Source of the DNA: Alistipes sp. CAG:435
GTDB lineage: Bacteria; Bacteroidota; Bacteroidia; Bacteroidales; UBA932
Direction of reading: 5' to 3'
Assembly (NCBI GenBank): GCA_000433355.1
Contig: FR893177.1
Location: 86,822 to 150,821 of the forward strand
DNA: 64,000 bases
Under the pieces are notes generated by a model that was not told the DNA's origin, searched no databases, and was given only the letters and a program-made list of their open reading frames with translations. The position numbers were made by a program, and so were the translations under genes. Every line of letters starts with the position of its first letter. Position 1 is the first letter of the stretch. Shown here in pieces: positions 35,492 to 43,303 of this stretch.

Positions 35492-35519
35492 CAAACTTAC
35501 ATAAAAATCTGCGATTTTT
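35492..35519 (-). promoter_or_regulatory. promoter -7 box with operator-like dyad
   Basis: On the minus strand TAAGTTTG (35492-35499) lies 18 bases before the receptor start. Directly upstream, in the spacer, is the dyad AAAAATC-TGC-GATTTTT (35503-35519). A repressor bound there would block the promoter; no regulator is identified. Confidence 0.45.
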
Positions 35520-35651
35520 ACGCCCTTCCAATAAGAAAGGAACAGTTTTTTAGCGGAAATATAGTGATTTATCTTATAATGAGTATGGCCGTTCTCCTTT
35601 GATTTGCCGATTTTTCCATTGAAATTATCCCGTTTCTGAATAAAAAACGTT

Positions 35652-35659
35652 TATATTTG
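35652..35659 (+). promoter_or_regulatory. -7 box of pnuC
   Basis: TATATTTG matches TAnnTTTG, 38 bases before the pnuC ATG. The -33 element is weak. No riboswitch-like conserved box was found in the 224-base divergent region. Confidence 0.5.
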
Positions 35660-35697
35660 CAACCTTAGTAAGCGTTAAAAAATAAGTTGGTAAAGAT

Positions 35698-36462
35698 ATG
35701 GCGGTAAAAGAAAATAAATTCAATCTCGCGTTCAACATATTCCTTGTGGCCGGAATGTTGCTGGCCGTCACTGTCACGACCATATTCAAGCTTCAGCAAC
35801 CGGGTGTGAAGACTTTCATGCTGCTTTTGGCGGCATTCGGCTCCGTGATGGGTGTTGTGAACACGGTGATGTCGGCCAACGGGAACATCCTGACATTCGT
35901 GTTCGGCTTCATCGATGTGCTGATCGGCACGATTGTCTATCTGGACAACGGGATAATGGGGAATTTCGCCTTGCACGCGTTCTATTTCCTGCCGATGCAG
36001 TTCGTCGGTTTCTGGCAATGGAGCAAGAGGGGAGCGAAGGTGCGTTCCGGGGAGGAAAGCTCGCATTTGAAGGCGCGGCGGCTGACAGGAAGCCAATGGG
36101 CCTGGCTGGCTACCGGAATATTCATAGGCATCGCGGCGTTGTACCTTATATTATTATATGTGGACGGAGCGAAGCTTGCCGCTGGAAAGATTGAATATAT
36201 CGACAAGTCGAAGATCCTCCTCGACGCCGTGGTGATGATTCTGAATATAGCAGGTCAGGTGCTGATGAGCCTTGCTTTCATGGAACAGTGGTACATCTGG
36301 ATTCTGGTGAATGTCTCATCGATCTCCCTGTGGGCCGTCGCGGTTATGAGCGGAGCAGGTTCGGGCAATGCGGCCGTGATGCTTATAAAGTACATTTTCT
36401 ATCTGCTCAATTCTCTCAACGGCTTGAGAATATGGCTGAATCTTAGCCGCCGTACCATTTGA
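35698..36462 (+). CDS. pnuC: PnuC-family nicotinamide riboside/vitamin transporter
   Basis: A 254-residue inner-membrane protein with about seven helices. PnuC features are the aromatic QFVGFWQWSKRG segment and the C-terminal EQWYIWILVNVSSISLWA block followed by KYIFYLLNSLNGLRIW. Family members move nicotinamide riboside (PnuC), riboflavin (PnuX) or thiamine (PnuT) by facilitated diffusion; nothing here separates these, although the gene lies divergent from a TonB-dependent receptor. It has its own -7 box. Confidence 0.85.
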   Translation: MAVKENKFNLAFNIFLVAGMLLAVTVTTIFKLQQPGVKTFMLLLAAFGSVMGVVNTVMSANGNILTFVFGFIDVLIGTIVYLDNGIMGNFALHAFYFLPMQFVGFWQWSKRGAKVRSGEESSHLKARRLTGSQWAWLATGIFIGIAALYLILLYVDGAKLAAGKIEYIDKSKILLDAVVMILNIAGQVLMSLAFMEQWYIWILVNVSSISLWAVAVMSGAGSGNAAVMLIKYIFYLLNSLNGLRIWLNLSRRTI

Positions 36463-36531
36463 TTCCTAAAGGATTCCATAGAGGCTTGACTGTCTCCTTC
36501 CTGTTTGTATTTGACAGTATAAGGAGGCAAA

Positions 36532-36563
36532 TTTGGAATATTGACTATTTTTTACTTACTTTG
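36532..36563 (+). promoter_or_regulatory. promoter of acpP
   Basis: TTTG (36532-36535), 20 bases, then TTACTTTG (36556-36563), one mismatch from TAnnTTTG. It leaves an 83-base untranslated leader. Confidence 0.55.
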
Positions 36564-36646
36564 TGACGCTATTTGTTCCCGGATTTGCCCGGTGACAGCC
36601 TTAATAGCGTAATTGGCAAGAATATACTTATTTAATTTATTCAATT

Positions 36647-36904
36647 ATGACTGAAGAAGAAATCGTAAAGCAGGTCAAAGCGATTATCGTTGACAAGCTG
36701 GGCGTCGAGGAGTCTGAAGTGACTGAGAGCGCCAACTTCACAAATGATCTCGGAGCTGATTCACTTGACACAGTTGAGCTTCTTATGGAGTTTGAGAGAG
36801 TGTTCGGAATCAAGATTCCTGATGAGGAGACAAGCACTATCGCAACTGTTAAGGACGCGATCGACAAGGTCAAGGAGAAGCTCGCCGGCAAGGAGGAAGC
36901 ATAA
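36647..36904 (+). CDS. acpP: Acyl carrier protein
   Basis: ACP carries growing acyl chains on phosphopantetheine in fatty acid synthesis and supplies lipid A. The 85-residue acidic protein has the attachment motif GADSLDTVELLMEFE with Ser39. In many bacteria fabF follows acpP; here acpP stands alone with its own promoter and terminator. It is translated from ATG 36647. Confidence 0.97.
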   Translation: MTEEEIVKQVKAIIVDKLGVEESEVTESANFTNDLGADSLDTVELLMEFERVFGIKIPDEETSTIATVKDAIDKVKEKLAGKEEA

Positions 36905-36926
36905 TAATCCTTTGACAGAAAGAATA

Positions 36927-36957
36927 AAGCCTCGGATCTTGGTCCGAGGCTTTTTCT
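36927..36957 (+). terminator. terminator of acpP
   Basis: An 8-bp stem GCCTCGGA / TCCGAGGC with loop TCTTGG, followed by TTTTTC, 24 bases after the acpP stop. Confidence 0.88.
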
Positions 36958-36975
36958 TTAGATAATCACGGCCTT

Positions 36976-37041
36976 GACCGAAAAAATAAAATGGCAAATT
37001 TCGGTAACGTGCAAAATTTGCCATTTTCGTTTTTTTCGGTC
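36976..37041. repeat. large hairpin with GTAACGTG loop
   Basis: A long inverted repeat: outer arms GACCGAAAAAA / TTTTTTCGGTC, inner arms AAAATGGCAAATTT / AAATTTGCCATTTT, with the loop holding GTAACGTG (37003-37010). It stands between acpP, which already has a terminator, and the convergent DUF4270 gene, and may terminate the latter. A second hairpin with the same loop word lies at 62441-62494. Confidence 0.85.
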
Positions 37042-37053
37042 CGCTGCCCCAAT

Positions 37054-38697
37054 CTATTTCTCTGGATATCCTTTAGGAATGGCGAACGTCACTTTCAGCT
37101 TAGGCTTCTTGCCATCGGCCTTAGGCCCGCGCAGAACGGCCCGGTAATAACGATCCTTGTCCAACTCTGTGCTGGAAGTCGTTTTGGTGGCCGAAGAAAA
37201 TGCGTATTGGGCCATTGTCTGATAGTTGTAGTAGTTGTTGTAGTATCCGTAACCACCATAGCCATAGCCACCGTAACCGTACCCATATCCACCATATCCA
37301 TAACCGCCGTATAGTTGGTTCGCGTATGAAGCGTAAGCCATCTGCTGGTAGTAATTGGCCATTTCCTCAGCCTCCGCGTCAGTTGTGGTCGTCTTCTCGT
37401 ACCACATGATCAGGAACCAGATGTCGTAGTTTGATAGCTTGCTGTCATCGGTCTTTTTCCGGATGATCTGCTGGACGTGATGCGTGATGTCCGGAGCGTA
37501 GTTGCAAAGCGAACGGTTGACTTCACCCTGATTCTCGTCCGACGCGCTAGCGTCAGTCAGACCGGCGAACGTCACTGTCGTGTCCGTGCTGATCTTGATG
37601 GTAGGACTCAAGATCTTAGGATAACGGAACATGGTCGTGTAGTCGTCAGGGAAATCGAACGGCATCTCTATCGTGGCCTTGGAGATCAGGGTCGTGGCTG
37701 GATTTCCGCCTTTTTTGATGATCTCCTCGTTGACCAGGCGCTGGATCTCCGCCGCCGGAACAACCGGCTTGATTCCGCTTCCTCCCTCGATGTAGATCTT
37801 GTCCTCGGCCTTGCCGATAAGATGATCCGACTCGTGGCGGTCAACATTGAACACATATTGCGAAGGCACTGTCTTGGCAGAGATCAGCGAGTCCAGGTCC
37901 TGCATCTCGATCGGGCTGAAATAGAACATCAGGCTTGAGTCCCTTCTCTCCCCGTCGAACTCTCCGTTGAAATAGAGTATCGCATAGTTGTCCGTCCTTG
38001 TGATGTAGGATGCGCCGGTGCTTTGCTTGATAAGCCTGAGGATGTCCATCTCGTACATGTCGAACCTTCCGCCGTTGCCGGTAGGGTCATCGGTGCAGAG
38101 GTATATTCCCGGGAATTTCTTCGCGTAGGTCTTCAGATCCTTCAGGTCATCCTGCGTCATGCTCAGATACTGCTTCCCGTAGTCTTCCGTGAACTCGAAT
38201 GTCAGAGAATCCTGACCGTTGGCGACAGGAACACCTTTGGTGATCCTCTTGTCTCCATGCTTGACTTCGGCCCTGGAGAAATATTCATTGGTTCCCAGCG
38301 GCTCTGTGAGCGCATAGACGTTGACATTCTGGAGGATGTTCGCCTGACTTTCGTCAGCCATGGAGACAGAGTCCACGGCCGCCTTGAACTTGAACCTCTG
38401 GAAGACAGGATCCTTACCGAAATCCACTGAGTCCAGCACCGGAACCAGCGTCACCACGCTTCCTCTGCTGAAAAGTCCGAAAGTCTCGTCCCGGATGGCG
38501 CCGATGGTGATCCTTCTCGAAGAATAGGCCGTGAGGCTGTCGATGGATTTCATCCAAACCTCATCGAGGTCGAACTCGGCCGTGTGGAAGTCGTATTTCT
38601 GGTCGGTGGGAATAAAATCTCCGCCGAGGTTCTGATCCACCCCGACGCAAGACACAAGTCCCGCCAACAGGGCGACTATTGCTGTAAGCTTTCTCAT
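37054..38697 (-). CDS. DUF4270 family lipoprotein with Gly/Tyr-rich tract
   Basis: A 547-residue lipoprotein, signal MRKLTAIVALLAGLVSC, followed by the DUF4270 pattern: NLGGDFIPTDQKYDFHT, DSLTAYSSRRITIGAIRDETFG, and late YRAVLRGPKADGKKPKLKVTFAIPKGY. Between about residues 465 and 505 there is an unusual low-complexity run of GGYGYGGYGYGYGG units with many Tyr and Asn. Function of DUF4270 is unknown; the family is conserved beside the glycogen synthase-like gene in Bacteroidetes. It directly abuts that gene with no spacer. Confidence 0.85.
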   Translation of the reverse strand: MRKLTAIVALLAGLVSCVGVDQNLGGDFIPTDQKYDFHTAEFDLDEVWMKSIDSLTAYSSRRITIGAIRDETFGLFSRGSVVTLVPVLDSVDFGKDPVFQRFKFKAAVDSVSMADESQANILQNVNVYALTEPLGTNEYFSRAEVKHGDKRITKGVPVANGQDSLTFEFTEDYGKQYLSMTQDDLKDLKTYAKKFPGIYLCTDDPTGNGGRFDMYEMDILRLIKQSTGASYITRTDNYAILYFNGEFDGERRDSSLMFYFSPIEMQDLDSLISAKTVPSQYVFNVDRHESDHLIGKAEDKIYIEGGSGIKPVVPAAEIQRLVNEEIIKKGGNPATTLISKATIEMPFDFPDDYTTMFRYPKILSPTIKISTDTTVTFAGLTDASASDENQGEVNRSLCNYAPDITHHVQQIIRKKTDDSKLSNYDIWFLIMWYEKTTTTDAEAEEMANYYQQMAYASYANQLYGGYGYGGYGYGYGGYGYGGYGYYNNYYNYQTMAQYAFSSATKTTSSTELDKDRYYRAVLRGPKADGKKPKLKVTFAIPKGYPEK

Positions 38698-39519
38698 TTA
38701 CTGCAACTGTTGATAAAAGTCATCGTATTCCTCGATGTAGCGTCCGCTGGCTATCGATTCCTCGTTGAAAGGAAGGGTCGGTATATTCCTGTCCTCGCAG
38801 AACTTGACCAATTCAGGATCAATCTCTTTGTCTCCGAATATTATACCGTCTGAATACATGGCGGCGGTTTCAGCAAGATTTATGCCAGTGGCCATCTCCG
38901 GAAGCGGGACCTCCGCCGGCTTGATGCCGCCGAACAGCACGTTGTCCTTGAAGGAAGGAGAGAATGTCTCTCCGGCGATCTCGCTGTAGAGGGATGTCAC
39001 AATCCTGCTCCCGCTGAATATCGGATCTCCGTTGTAGGCCTTCTTGAGGTACAGCGGCACCAGATGCGAGATCCAGCCCTGGCAATGGATGATGTCCGGA
39101 GCCCAGCGCAGTTTCTTGACGGTCTCCAGCACGCCTCTGGCGAAGAAGATGGCTCTCTGGCCGTTGTCCTCGAAAAATTTGCCGTCGGCGTCACGTGCGA
39201 TCTGCTTGCGGCGGAAATAGTCCTCGTTGTCTATGAAATAGACCTGGATCCTTGCGGACGAGATCGAGGCCACCTTGATCACAAGCGGCCTGTCGACATC
39301 TCCGATGATGATGTTCATTCCGGAAAGCCGAATCACCTCATGGAGCTGGTTCTTGCGCTCGTTGATGCAACCATAGCGCGGCATGAAAGCCCTTATCTCT
39401 TTCTTACGCTCCTGAATGCCCTGCGGCAGGCAACGTCCGATCTTGGAGATCGGCGTCTCCGGCAGGAACGGCATTATTTCCGAATTGACGAATAAAACTC
39501 TGTTTACGGGTTTTCCCAT
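38698..39519 (-). CDS. glycogen/starch synthase-like protein (GT5 N-domain only)
   Basis: A 273-residue protein related to the N-terminal half of GT5 glycogen synthases: RVLFVNSEIMPFLPETPISKIGRCLPQGI resembles the ADP-glucose-binding start (usually KTGGLADV), followed by EIRAFMPRYGCINERKNQLHEV and DIIHCQGWISHLVPLYLK. It lacks the C-terminal GT-B domain, being about half the normal ~480 residues; this short form is known in Bacteroidetes and is often annotated glycogen/starch synthase. Catalytic activity is doubtful. It pairs with the DUF4270 gene. Confidence 0.82.
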   Translation of the reverse strand: MGKPVNRVLFVNSEIMPFLPETPISKIGRCLPQGIQERKKEIRAFMPRYGCINERKNQLHEVIRLSGMNIIIGDVDRPLVIKVASISSARIQVYFIDNEDYFRRKQIARDADGKFFEDNGQRAIFFARGVLETVKKLRWAPDIIHCQGWISHLVPLYLKKAYNGDPIFSGSRIVTSLYSEIAGETFSPSFKDNVLFGGIKPAEVPLPEMATGINLAETAAMYSDGIIFGDKEIDPELVKFCEDRNIPTLPFNEESIASGRYIEEYDDFYQQLQ

Positions 39520-39537
39520 GGTAATTTTCTTGTCTTA

Positions 39538-39585
39538 CAAAGGTAATAATTTTTTTTTTCATATTTCGATATTTCACTATCTTTG
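39538..39585. promoter_or_regulatory. divergent -7 boxes for glycogen synthase-like and ftsX genes
   Basis: TACCTTTG on the minus strand (39538-39545, 19 bases before the glycogen synthase-like start) and TATCTTTG on the plus strand (39578-39585, 26 bases before ftsX). An 11-base T-run lies between. The -33 elements are not clear. Confidence 0.55.
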
Positions 39586-39610
39586 AATCCAATTTGGAGT
39601 ATTGTGCGAA

Positions 39611-40489
39611 ATGGCGTCAGGTGAAAACAGATTGATACGTCGCAGGCTCGCCGGAGCCTGGCTGTCCACGGTGATCAGCATCAGTCTTGTGCTGCTGCTT
39701 GTCGGCGTGGCGGGACTTCTGGTGGCCAACGCCAGAAGTGTCTCCGATTATTTCAAGGAGAACATGCAGGTTTCCGTGCTGATGAAGCAGGAGGTCGGCG
39801 ATGATGAGGCGATGGAATATGTCTCCGATCTGGACGCCAAGCCTTTCATCAAGAGCACCACGTTCGTGTCGCGGGAGCAAGGGGCCAAAGAGATGACGGA
39901 TCTTCTTGGCGAGGATTTCCTCAATGTCTTCGAGGCGGCTCCGATTCCTGTCTCAGTGGATGTGACCCTGAAGGCGGATTACGTGTCGTCGGACAGTCTG
40001 GAGGTCGTGAAGAATGAGATCATGAAATCTCCTTTGGTCGATGAGGTGGTCTATCAGCAGTCTCTTGTGGACAAGCTGAACACCAATCTGCGGAAGATCT
40101 CCATGGTGCTTGGTGTTTTCATCGTCCTGCTTCTCTTCATTTCCTTCGTGCTGATCAACAACACTGTGAGACTGAATGTGTTCTCTCGCAGGTTCACGAT
40201 CCACACGATGAGACTTGTCGGCGCCACGAAGTCTTTCATCCGCGCCCCGTTCCTGGTCCAGGCGGTGTTCCAGGGGCTTTTCTCGGCTCTTCTGGCCACC
40301 TTGATGCTTGTCGGGATTCTCTTTTTTGTCAGAAGCGAGTTCGCTCAGCTTTTCGAGGTGTTCAGGCTGGACATGCTTCTGATTGTGATCGGAGTCGAGA
40401 TTCTTGCCGGCGTGCTGATCTGCGTTGTCAGCACGGCGTTGGTCGTAGGCCGTCTTGTCTCGCTCTCCAAAGATGAACTTTATTGCTAA
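39611..40489 (+). CDS. ftsX: Cell division protein FtsX
   Basis: FtsX is the permease-like partner of FtsE that controls peptidoglycan hydrolases at the septum. The 292-residue protein has the expected layout: TM1 at about residues 17-40 (STVISISLVLLLVGVAGLLV), a periplasmic domain (ENMQVSVLMKQEVGDDEAMEYV...), and three C-terminal helices with NNTVRLNVFSRRFTIHTMRLVGATKSFIRAPF. The start is the ATG at 39611, three codons inside a frame that opens with TTG. It begins a ftsX-DUF3098-uppP-lpxH row; ftsE is not in the window. Confidence 0.93.
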   Translation: MASGENRLIRRRLAGAWLSTVISISLVLLLVGVAGLLVANARSVSDYFKENMQVSVLMKQEVGDDEAMEYVSDLDAKPFIKSTTFVSREQGAKEMTDLLGEDFLNVFEAAPIPVSVDVTLKADYVSSDSLEVVKNEIMKSPLVDEVVYQQSLVDKLNTNLRKISMVLGVFIVLLLFISFVLINNTVRLNVFSRRFTIHTMRLVGATKSFIRAPFLVQAVFQGLFSALLATLMLVGILFFVRSEFAQLFEVFRLDMLLIVIGVEILAGVLICVVSTALVVGRLVSLSKDELYC

Positions 40490-40508
40490 CAATTAATTAT
40501 TCAGGAAT

Positions 40509-40751
40509 ATGTCAGATAACACCAAGATGCCAATCACCGGCAAAGGTCTGCGGATGCTCCTCATGGGGCTTGTAGTGATGGTGGCCGGCTTCGTGCTGAT
40601 GATGGGGGGAGGAACAGTTGAGCCGGACAATTTCAATTGGGCGATGTTTGATTTCCGCAGGCTTGTGGCCGCGCCTCTTGTGATCATCTGCGGGATTGTC
40701 ATAGAGATCGTCGCCATCATGCGCCGCCCGAAGAACACGGAAAACGAATAG
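40509..40751 (+). CDS. DUF3098 small membrane protein
   Basis: An 80-residue protein with two hydrophobic segments (MLLMGLVVMVAGFVLMMGGG and VAAPLVIICGIVIEIVAIM), the DUF3098 layout. Such genes sit between ftsX and uppP in many Bacteroidetes. Function unknown; location suggests the envelope or division machinery. It ends 3 bases before uppP. Confidence 0.85.
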   Translation: MSDNTKMPITGKGLRMLLMGLVVMVAGFVLMMGGGTVEPDNFNWAMFDFRRLVAAPLVIICGIVIEIVAIMRRPKNTENE

Positions 40752-40754
40752 CAT

Positions 40755-41585
40755 ATGGACTGGTTGCAAGCTCTTCTTTTGGGGATCGTGCAGGGACTGA
40801 CCGAGTTCCTGCCGGTCAGCTCCAGCGGACACCTTATGATAGTAAGGGACTTGCTGGGCGTTGACGGGGACGGTTTTCTGGATTTTACAGTGACTGTCCA
40901 TCTTGCCACTGTACTGAGCACCGTCATCGTGTTCTGGAAACCGATCTGCAAGCTTCTGGCGGGATTCTTCAGGTTCAAGTACAACGACGAGACCGACTAT
41001 GTGTTCAAGATCATCGTCTCGATGGTTCCGATAGCGGTCGTCGGCCTGTTGTTCAAGGACAAGGTGGAAGCGTTGTTCTCCGACAACCTTTTCACTGTGG
41101 CTGTGTGTCTGATTGTAACCGCGATCCTGCTGTATCTTTCCGATGTCTCCGGCCGGACTTCCAAACGCGGCGGGCAGGAGCCTCCGGTCAGCGAGGCGCG
41201 TAATGGAATATCCTATTGGCAGGCCCTTGTTGTCGGTCTCAGCCAGGCTGTCGCCGTGGCTCCGGGACTGTCCCGTTCGGGAACCACCATCGCCACCGGA
41301 CTTCTGTGCGGAGTCAAGCGTGAGGTTATGGCGCAGTTCTCGTTCCTGATGGTTCTCGTGCCTATCATCGGGGAGCAGTTCCTGGATCTTCTCAAGAGTC
41401 TTTCCGGCGGCGCGGCCCTTGGAGGGGGCCTCAGTCCGGTATGTCTCGTTGTCGGGTTCCTGGCGGCGTTCCTGTCCGGACTTTTCGCCTGCAAGGTCAT
41501 GATCTCGATAGTGAAGAAGGCCCGGCTGACGTGGTTCGCCCTCTACTGTCTTGTAGCCTCGCTGCTTCTTCTGGTTTTCGCTTAG
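40755..41585 (+). CDS. uppP: Undecaprenyl-diphosphatase (BacA/UppP)
   Basis: UppP removes a phosphate from undecaprenyl diphosphate to recycle the peptidoglycan lipid carrier. The 276-residue membrane protein has both signatures: GIVQGLTEFLPVSSSGHLMI at residues 9-28 and APGLSRSGTTIATGL further on. It lies between the DUF3098 gene and lpxH, with 18 bases to the latter. Confidence 0.96.
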   Translation: MDWLQALLLGIVQGLTEFLPVSSSGHLMIVRDLLGVDGDGFLDFTVTVHLATVLSTVIVFWKPICKLLAGFFRFKYNDETDYVFKIIVSMVPIAVVGLLFKDKVEALFSDNLFTVAVCLIVTAILLYLSDVSGRTSKRGGQEPPVSEARNGISYWQALVVGLSQAVAVAPGLSRSGTTIATGLLCGVKREVMAQFSFLMVLVPIIGEQFLDLLKSLSGGAALGGGLSPVCLVVGFLAAFLSGLFACKVMISIVKKARLTWFALYCLVASLLLLVFA

Positions 41586-41603
41586 GAATATTCATAGAAC
41601 ATC

Positions 41604-42359
41604 ATGGCTGACAGAACGCTCGTTTACTTTGTTTCTGATGTCCACCTTGGCCTGGACGTGAACGATCCCGCCGACAGGGAAGCGCGTTTCGTCAGTTTCC
41701 TGAAGTCCATCCCGAAGGATCGAGCAAAGTCCCTGTACCTTCTTGGGGACATCTGGGATTTCTGGTACGAGTACCATGATGTTGTCCCGAAAGGGTATGT
41801 CAGGGTGTTCGCCGCCTTGATGGATCTGATGGACGCCGGGGTGGAGGTCTGCTTTTTCCAAGGCAACCATGACATCTGGTGCTTCCATTATTTCGAGGAT
41901 CTCGGTATCAAGATTCTCCAGCAACCTTACGTCACCGAGATAGGAGGGAAAGTCTTCTGCCTCGGTCACGGAGACGGACTCGGGCCGGGACACAAATGGT
42001 ACAAACTGATGCGCTGGGGATTCCGTAACAAGTTCTTCCAGAGTATATTCAGCCTTCTCCATCCTTACATCGCGTTCCGTTTCGGCAAGGGGTGTTCCAA
42101 GAAGAGCAGGGTGGCGAAGAGTCAGGAATATGTATTCAAGGGCACCGATGAGCCGCTGTACAGGTTCGCGGTGGATTTCTCCACGCGAAGGCATATCGAC
42201 TATTTCGTTTTCGGGCATTTCCATGTGAGCGAGGACCTGGAACTTCCTACCGGAGCCAGGCTTCTCATCCTGAAGGATTGGATGAAGCCTCACTCGTCGA
42301 ACTTTATCTCTTTCGACACGATGTCCGGGTGCTTGGGCATCTCCCAGAATATCGAATAG
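41604..42359 (+). CDS. lpxH: UDP-2,3-diacylglucosamine diphosphatase (LpxH-like)
   Basis: LpxH hydrolyses UDP-diacylglucosamine to lipid X in lipid A synthesis. The 251-residue protein has all calcineurin-type metal motifs: SDVHLG, LLGDIWDFWYEY, FQGNHDIW, CLGHGDG and FGHFHV. The spacing fits LpxH. Its last 70 bases overlap the 3' end of the convergent DUF4294 gene. Confidence 0.9.
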   Translation: MADRTLVYFVSDVHLGLDVNDPADREARFVSFLKSIPKDRAKSLYLLGDIWDFWYEYHDVVPKGYVRVFAALMDLMDAGVEVCFFQGNHDIWCFHYFEDLGIKILQQPYVTEIGGKVFCLGHGDGLGPGHKWYKLMRWGFRNKFFQSIFSLLHPYIAFRFGKGCSKKSRVAKSQEYVFKGTDEPLYRFAVDFSTRRHIDYFVFGHFHVSEDLELPTGARLLILKDWMKPHSSNFISFDTMSGCLGISQNIE

Positions 42360-42997
42360 TACAGGGCGTCGAACTCGCCTCTCTGCCATTTCTCGACCAG
42401 ATATTCAGTCATCCTGTCTTCCCCGTTCGGGGCGTAGCTGGATTTGAGGTTCTGTCCGAATATTTTCGCCACGCCTTGCCAGAACCCGGCGGAGACACCG
42501 CTTTTGTAGTCCTTTATTATTGAATATGATGATTTCCCTATCTCCCTGTCAACCAGTTTGATGAGCAGTCTGCCCTGTGAGATGGTCATGTTCCTGAGCG
42601 GTTTCTCGTAGGCTTCCAGGAGCTCTTTCTGGAGGCGGTTGACATATTTTTCCTTTTTCCTGCGCCTGAGGCTGTTTTGGGCGATGTGCCTGTCGGCCTG
42701 GCTTTCCATGTCCTTGGCCAATAGCGCGTAAGGATAAACCTTGTTGAAGTTGTAGACCAGGCGGTAGTACCTCTTCAGATCTCTTTTTGTGCCCCGGTAG
42801 CCTTTGGGGAAAATCCACGCTGGGTCTATGCTGTCGTAGTAGGCCGTGTCGCCGTGCTCCACGCGGTATCCCATGTAGCCGGAACGGCCTCGGCCGTTTG
42901 TCTGCGGAGGCACATCATCAGCTTGACCGGCGGAGACCCCGGTCACCGTCAGCATCCCCGCCAGAAAGCAGGTCATATATGCGATCAGCCTTTTCAT
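42290..42997 (-). CDS. DUF4294 domain protein
   Basis: A 235-residue secreted protein, start ATG 42997 with signal MKRLIAYMTCFLAGMLTVTGVSAG. The DUF4294 region covers about residues 60-200: YGYRV-like YMGYRVEHGDTAYYDSI, KGYRGTKRDLKRYYRLVYNFNKVYPYALLAK, and LIKLVDREIGKSSYSIIKDYKSGVSAGFWQGVAKIFG. Function unknown, widely conserved in Bacteroidetes. Its C-terminal codons lie antisense to the end of lpxH. A TAACTTTG box (43010-43017, minus) lies 12 bases upstream of the start, so the leader must be very short. Confidence 0.85.
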   Translation of the reverse strand: MKRLIAYMTCFLAGMLTVTGVSAGQADDVPPQTNGRGRSGYMGYRVEHGDTAYYDSIDPAWIFPKGYRGTKRDLKRYYRLVYNFNKVYPYALLAKDMESQADRHIAQNSLRRRKKEKYVNRLQKELLEAYEKPLRNMTISQGRLLIKLVDREIGKSSYSIIKDYKSGVSAGFWQGVAKIFGQNLKSSYAPNGEDRMTEYLVEKWQRGEFDALYYSIFWEMPKHPDIVSKEIKFDE

Positions 42998-43303
42998 TGA
43001 TTCGCCATGCAAAGTTACGGATATCTTGAAAAAAGTGTGCCATAATGATGAGCGTTTATAGGCCGTCCGGGGCGCTGTCGAAATTGAAGACAAAAATTTT
43101 TTGAGTGAATGTCTAATGTCTTGAAAATGATATGTTTCTTTTGGCGTTTCCGTGGTCGAAAAAGTTGAGAAATTTTTCAATTTATGTTTGAAATTCGTGA
43201 ATTTTTGCTAACTTTGCAGTCCCAAATTCTAGGGTGTAGTGGCGCAATGCGCTGATATTCAATAGATTTTGGAGAATTTGGAAATTATTAAAGTAGTACA
43301 GCA
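42998..43303. other. intergenic region upstream of rplP
   Basis: This 306-base gap holds a -7 box for the DUF4294 gene (43010-43017, minus), the rplP promoter and an ~85-base leader with the small dyad GCGCAATGCGC (about 43233-43243). I see no gene. The usual upstream genes of the S10 operon (rpsJ to rpsC) are absent. Confidence 0.7.
43187..43216 (+). promoter_or_regulatory. promoter of the rplP-rplQ operon
   Basis: TTTG (43187-43190), 18 bases, TAACTTTG (43209-43216), followed by CAGTCCC as after other promoters here. Start codon of rplP is 87 bases downstream. Confidence 0.7.

Noticed and set aside
35530..35697. Riboswitch upstream of pnuC
   Set aside because: I looked for TPP-type CTGAGA and other conserved boxes and found none; only a -7 box is supported.
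36475..36531. Terminator after pnuC
   Set aside because: CTCCTT ... AAGGAG can pair but the loop is long and there is no T-run.
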